A stretch of 6,738 bases of DNA from Candidatus Pollutiaquabacter sp. Its GTDB lineage: Bacteria > Bacteroidota > Bacteroidia > AKYH767-A > 2013-40CM-41-45. Position 1 is the first letter of the stretch. The number at the start of each line of letters is the position of its first letter. The position numbers and the translations under genes are program-made. The notes under the pieces were generated by a model. That model saw only the letters and a list, made by a program, of their open reading frames with translations, did no database searches and had not been told where the DNA came from. Shown in pieces: positions 5,871 to 6,738 of the stretch. The stretch lies in NCBI GenBank assembly GCA_903854075.1, contig CAINVI010000360.1:1-6738 (forward strand). The letters are read 5' to 3'.

Positions 5871-6717
5871 GTGGCGAATACGGCGGTACGATATATTTTC
5901 CGCTGCGTGTATCCAGTAAACCGTCTTCTCCATAGCCAAGTTTAGATGGCATCAATAAGGTGAACATGTCGCCTTTACGAACGCGTGTAAATGCTTTTTC
6001 CCAGCCGGGAATTACTTCGCCGGTTCCCATAGTGAATTGAAACGGGCGATCTTTGGAGGAAGCATTGAATACAGAACCATCCATCAGTCGACCGCGGAAG
6101 AAAACGGTGATGAGTTTGCCGCTGTCCGCCGGTGCACCTTTTCCTTTTTCCGAAAAAAGCATGATCATTCCGTCTTCGTCGGAAGTTTCGGTAATTTTGT
6201 TTTTGGCAATGAAGTCAGCCAATACTTTCTTCTCGTCTTTTTCCAGCTGCGAATACCTCATTTGCATTTCCTGCTCCGCGGAAACATAATCCTGAATCTT
6301 TACCATTTTCACTTCGTAACGTACATATGTTCCCTTCTTCAGCTTGGTGTCGGACTGAATGATTTTCTTTGCTGCAGCATCCGGAAAAAGGTGTTTGAAC
6401 AGCGAATCCGCCGGCACATAAAATGTTGCGCTGTCGCCAACGCCAAGGTATTGTAAGCCGTCCTCATAGCTGCCGGCAAACGGTACTTTGTCTAGGCGAA
6501 AGCGATACGGAGAGCCGATCTTCTTGGTATCGATCAGAACGGTATCGTCGGATTCGCACCTAATTTCCAAGGTGACATAATCACCCATTTTAGGTTTGAT
6601 TCCGTTATTCTCGGTATGAACAACATAACGAAATCCGGAAGGTGTAAAACGTTCTTTAGTGTCCTTACAGGAAATCGACAGCCAAACGAAGGAAACAAAC
6701 AGCAGAAATTGCTTCAT
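5815..6717 (-). CDS. FKBP-type peptidyl-prolyl isomerase lipoprotein, two FKBP domains
   Basis: The 300-residue protein is predicted to be exported and lipidated: a hydrophobic signal (MKQFLLFVSFVWLSISC) ends at C17, a loose lipobox acceptable in Bacteroidota. Domain 1 (about 28-142) has an FKBP-like outline but a degenerate pocket, with FAGSYEDGL (80-88) in place of VIxGWExGL and a long flap (about 102-130). A charged helical linker follows (about 146-175). Domain 2 (about 190-292) looks active: VFFRGRLMDGSVFNAS (205-220), VIPGWEKAF (235-243), LGYG (260-263), VPPYSPLIF (277-285), keeping F217, V235, I236, W239, Y262 and F285, with the usual pocket Asp replaced by N218 and a Tyr by F207. It probably helps fold envelope or periplasmic proteins by proline isomerisation. 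The ATG is chosen because the signal peptide begins there. Its 3' end overlaps the methyltransferase gene by 56 bp. Confidence 0.92.
   Translation of the reverse strand: MKQFLLFVSFVWLSISCKDTKERFTPSGFRYVVHTENNGIKPKMGDYVTLEIRCESDDTVLIDTKKIGSPYRFRLDKVPFAGSYEDGLQYLGVGDSATFYVPADSLFKHLFPDAAAKKIIQSDTKLKKGTYVRYEVKMVKIQDYVSAEQEMQMRYSQLEKDEKKVLADFIAKNKITETSDEDGMIMLFSEKGKGAPADSGKLITVFFRGRLMDGSVFNASSKDRPFQFTMGTGEVIPGWEKAFTRVRKGDMFTLLMPSKLGYGEDGLLDTRSGKYIVPPYSPLIFDVVVAGVDDPSIAVK
5848..5876. repeat. Inverted repeat in the convergent overlap, possible weak bidirectional terminator
   Basis: CGCCAC (5848-5853) pairs with GTGGCG (5871-5876) over a 17-base loop that itself contains the palindrome CGACGTCG (5856-5863). 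It straddles the ends of two converging genes, where a shared terminator is often found. The stem is short and no T-tract follows on either strand, so termination is uncertain. Confidence 0.2.
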
Positions 6718-6731
6718 GGGTTGATCTTGAT

Positions 6732-6738
6732 CAAATGT
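6732..6738 (-). promoter_or_regulatory. Partial -7 promoter box of the FKBP gene at the window edge
   Basis: On the minus strand the window begins ACATTTG, matching AnnTTTG of the Bacteroidota -7 consensus TAnnTTTG; the first T would lie one base outside the window. The box ends 14 bases before the FKBP start codon, implying a leader of under ten bases, similar to the arrangement at the BatA-type gene. The -33 element is outside the window. A palindrome TTGATCAA (6727-6734) overlaps it. Confidence 0.35.

Noticed and set aside
6037..6456. Plus-strand open frame of 139 codons
   Set aside because: It is antisense to the FKBP gene, whose domains and signal peptide are clear.
452..6738. A novel defence or biosynthetic cluster
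   Set aside because: The genes are recognisable core-type families of mixed function with no nuclease-effector, toxin-antitoxin, or pathway logic linking them.

Overview
The window looks like a stretch of ordinary chromosome from a member of the Bacteroidota, perhaps of the Chitinophaga/Sphingobacterium type of lineage, although the exact group cannot be fixed from sequence alone. The evidence is the gene set: a TIGR02757/DUF2400 protein, a BatA-domain membrane protein, a Bacteroidota-type dihydroorotase homologue, the Bacteroidota RsmI-like methylase and a lipoprotein FKBP. Further support comes from the lack of Shine-Dalgarno sequences and from boxes matching the Bacteroidota -7 promoter consensus TAnnTTTG.

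Layout. Positions 1-160 are AT-rich non-coding DNA with a 12-bp palindrome. Positions 161-448 encode a small AT-rich XRE-type helix-turn-helix regulator. Only three bases after its stop, base composition switches sharply to GC-richer DNA and a TIGR02757 protein begins at a TTG (452-1228). After a 34-base gap holding a good TAnnTTTG promoter comes a compact four-gene run on the + strand: a BatA/von Willebrand-like membrane protein (1263-3329), a dihydroorotase-like protein (3326-4609, sharing ATGA with the previous gene), a low-molecular-weight protein tyrosine phosphatase (4617-5090) and an RsmI-like SAM-dependent methyltransferase (5097-5870). A convergent gene for a two-domain FKBP lipoprotein (6717-5815, - strand) overlaps the methyltransferase tail-to-tail by 56 bp. 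No rRNA, tRNA, CRISPR array or insertion sequence was seen.

How the genes fit together. The four-gene run is packed like an operon, but its members belong to different processes: a cell-envelope protein, a pyrimidine-pathway homologue, a phosphatase and a methyltransferase. No single pathway joins them. I do not see a new multi-gene defence or biosynthetic system. The points most worth attention are the eroded active site of the dihydroorotase homologue, the resemblance of the TIGR02757 protein to the endonuclease III (HhH-GPD) fold, the composition junction behind the regulator gene, the nearly leaderless promoter of the BatA-type gene, and the convergent overlap that encodes an unusual basic tail.
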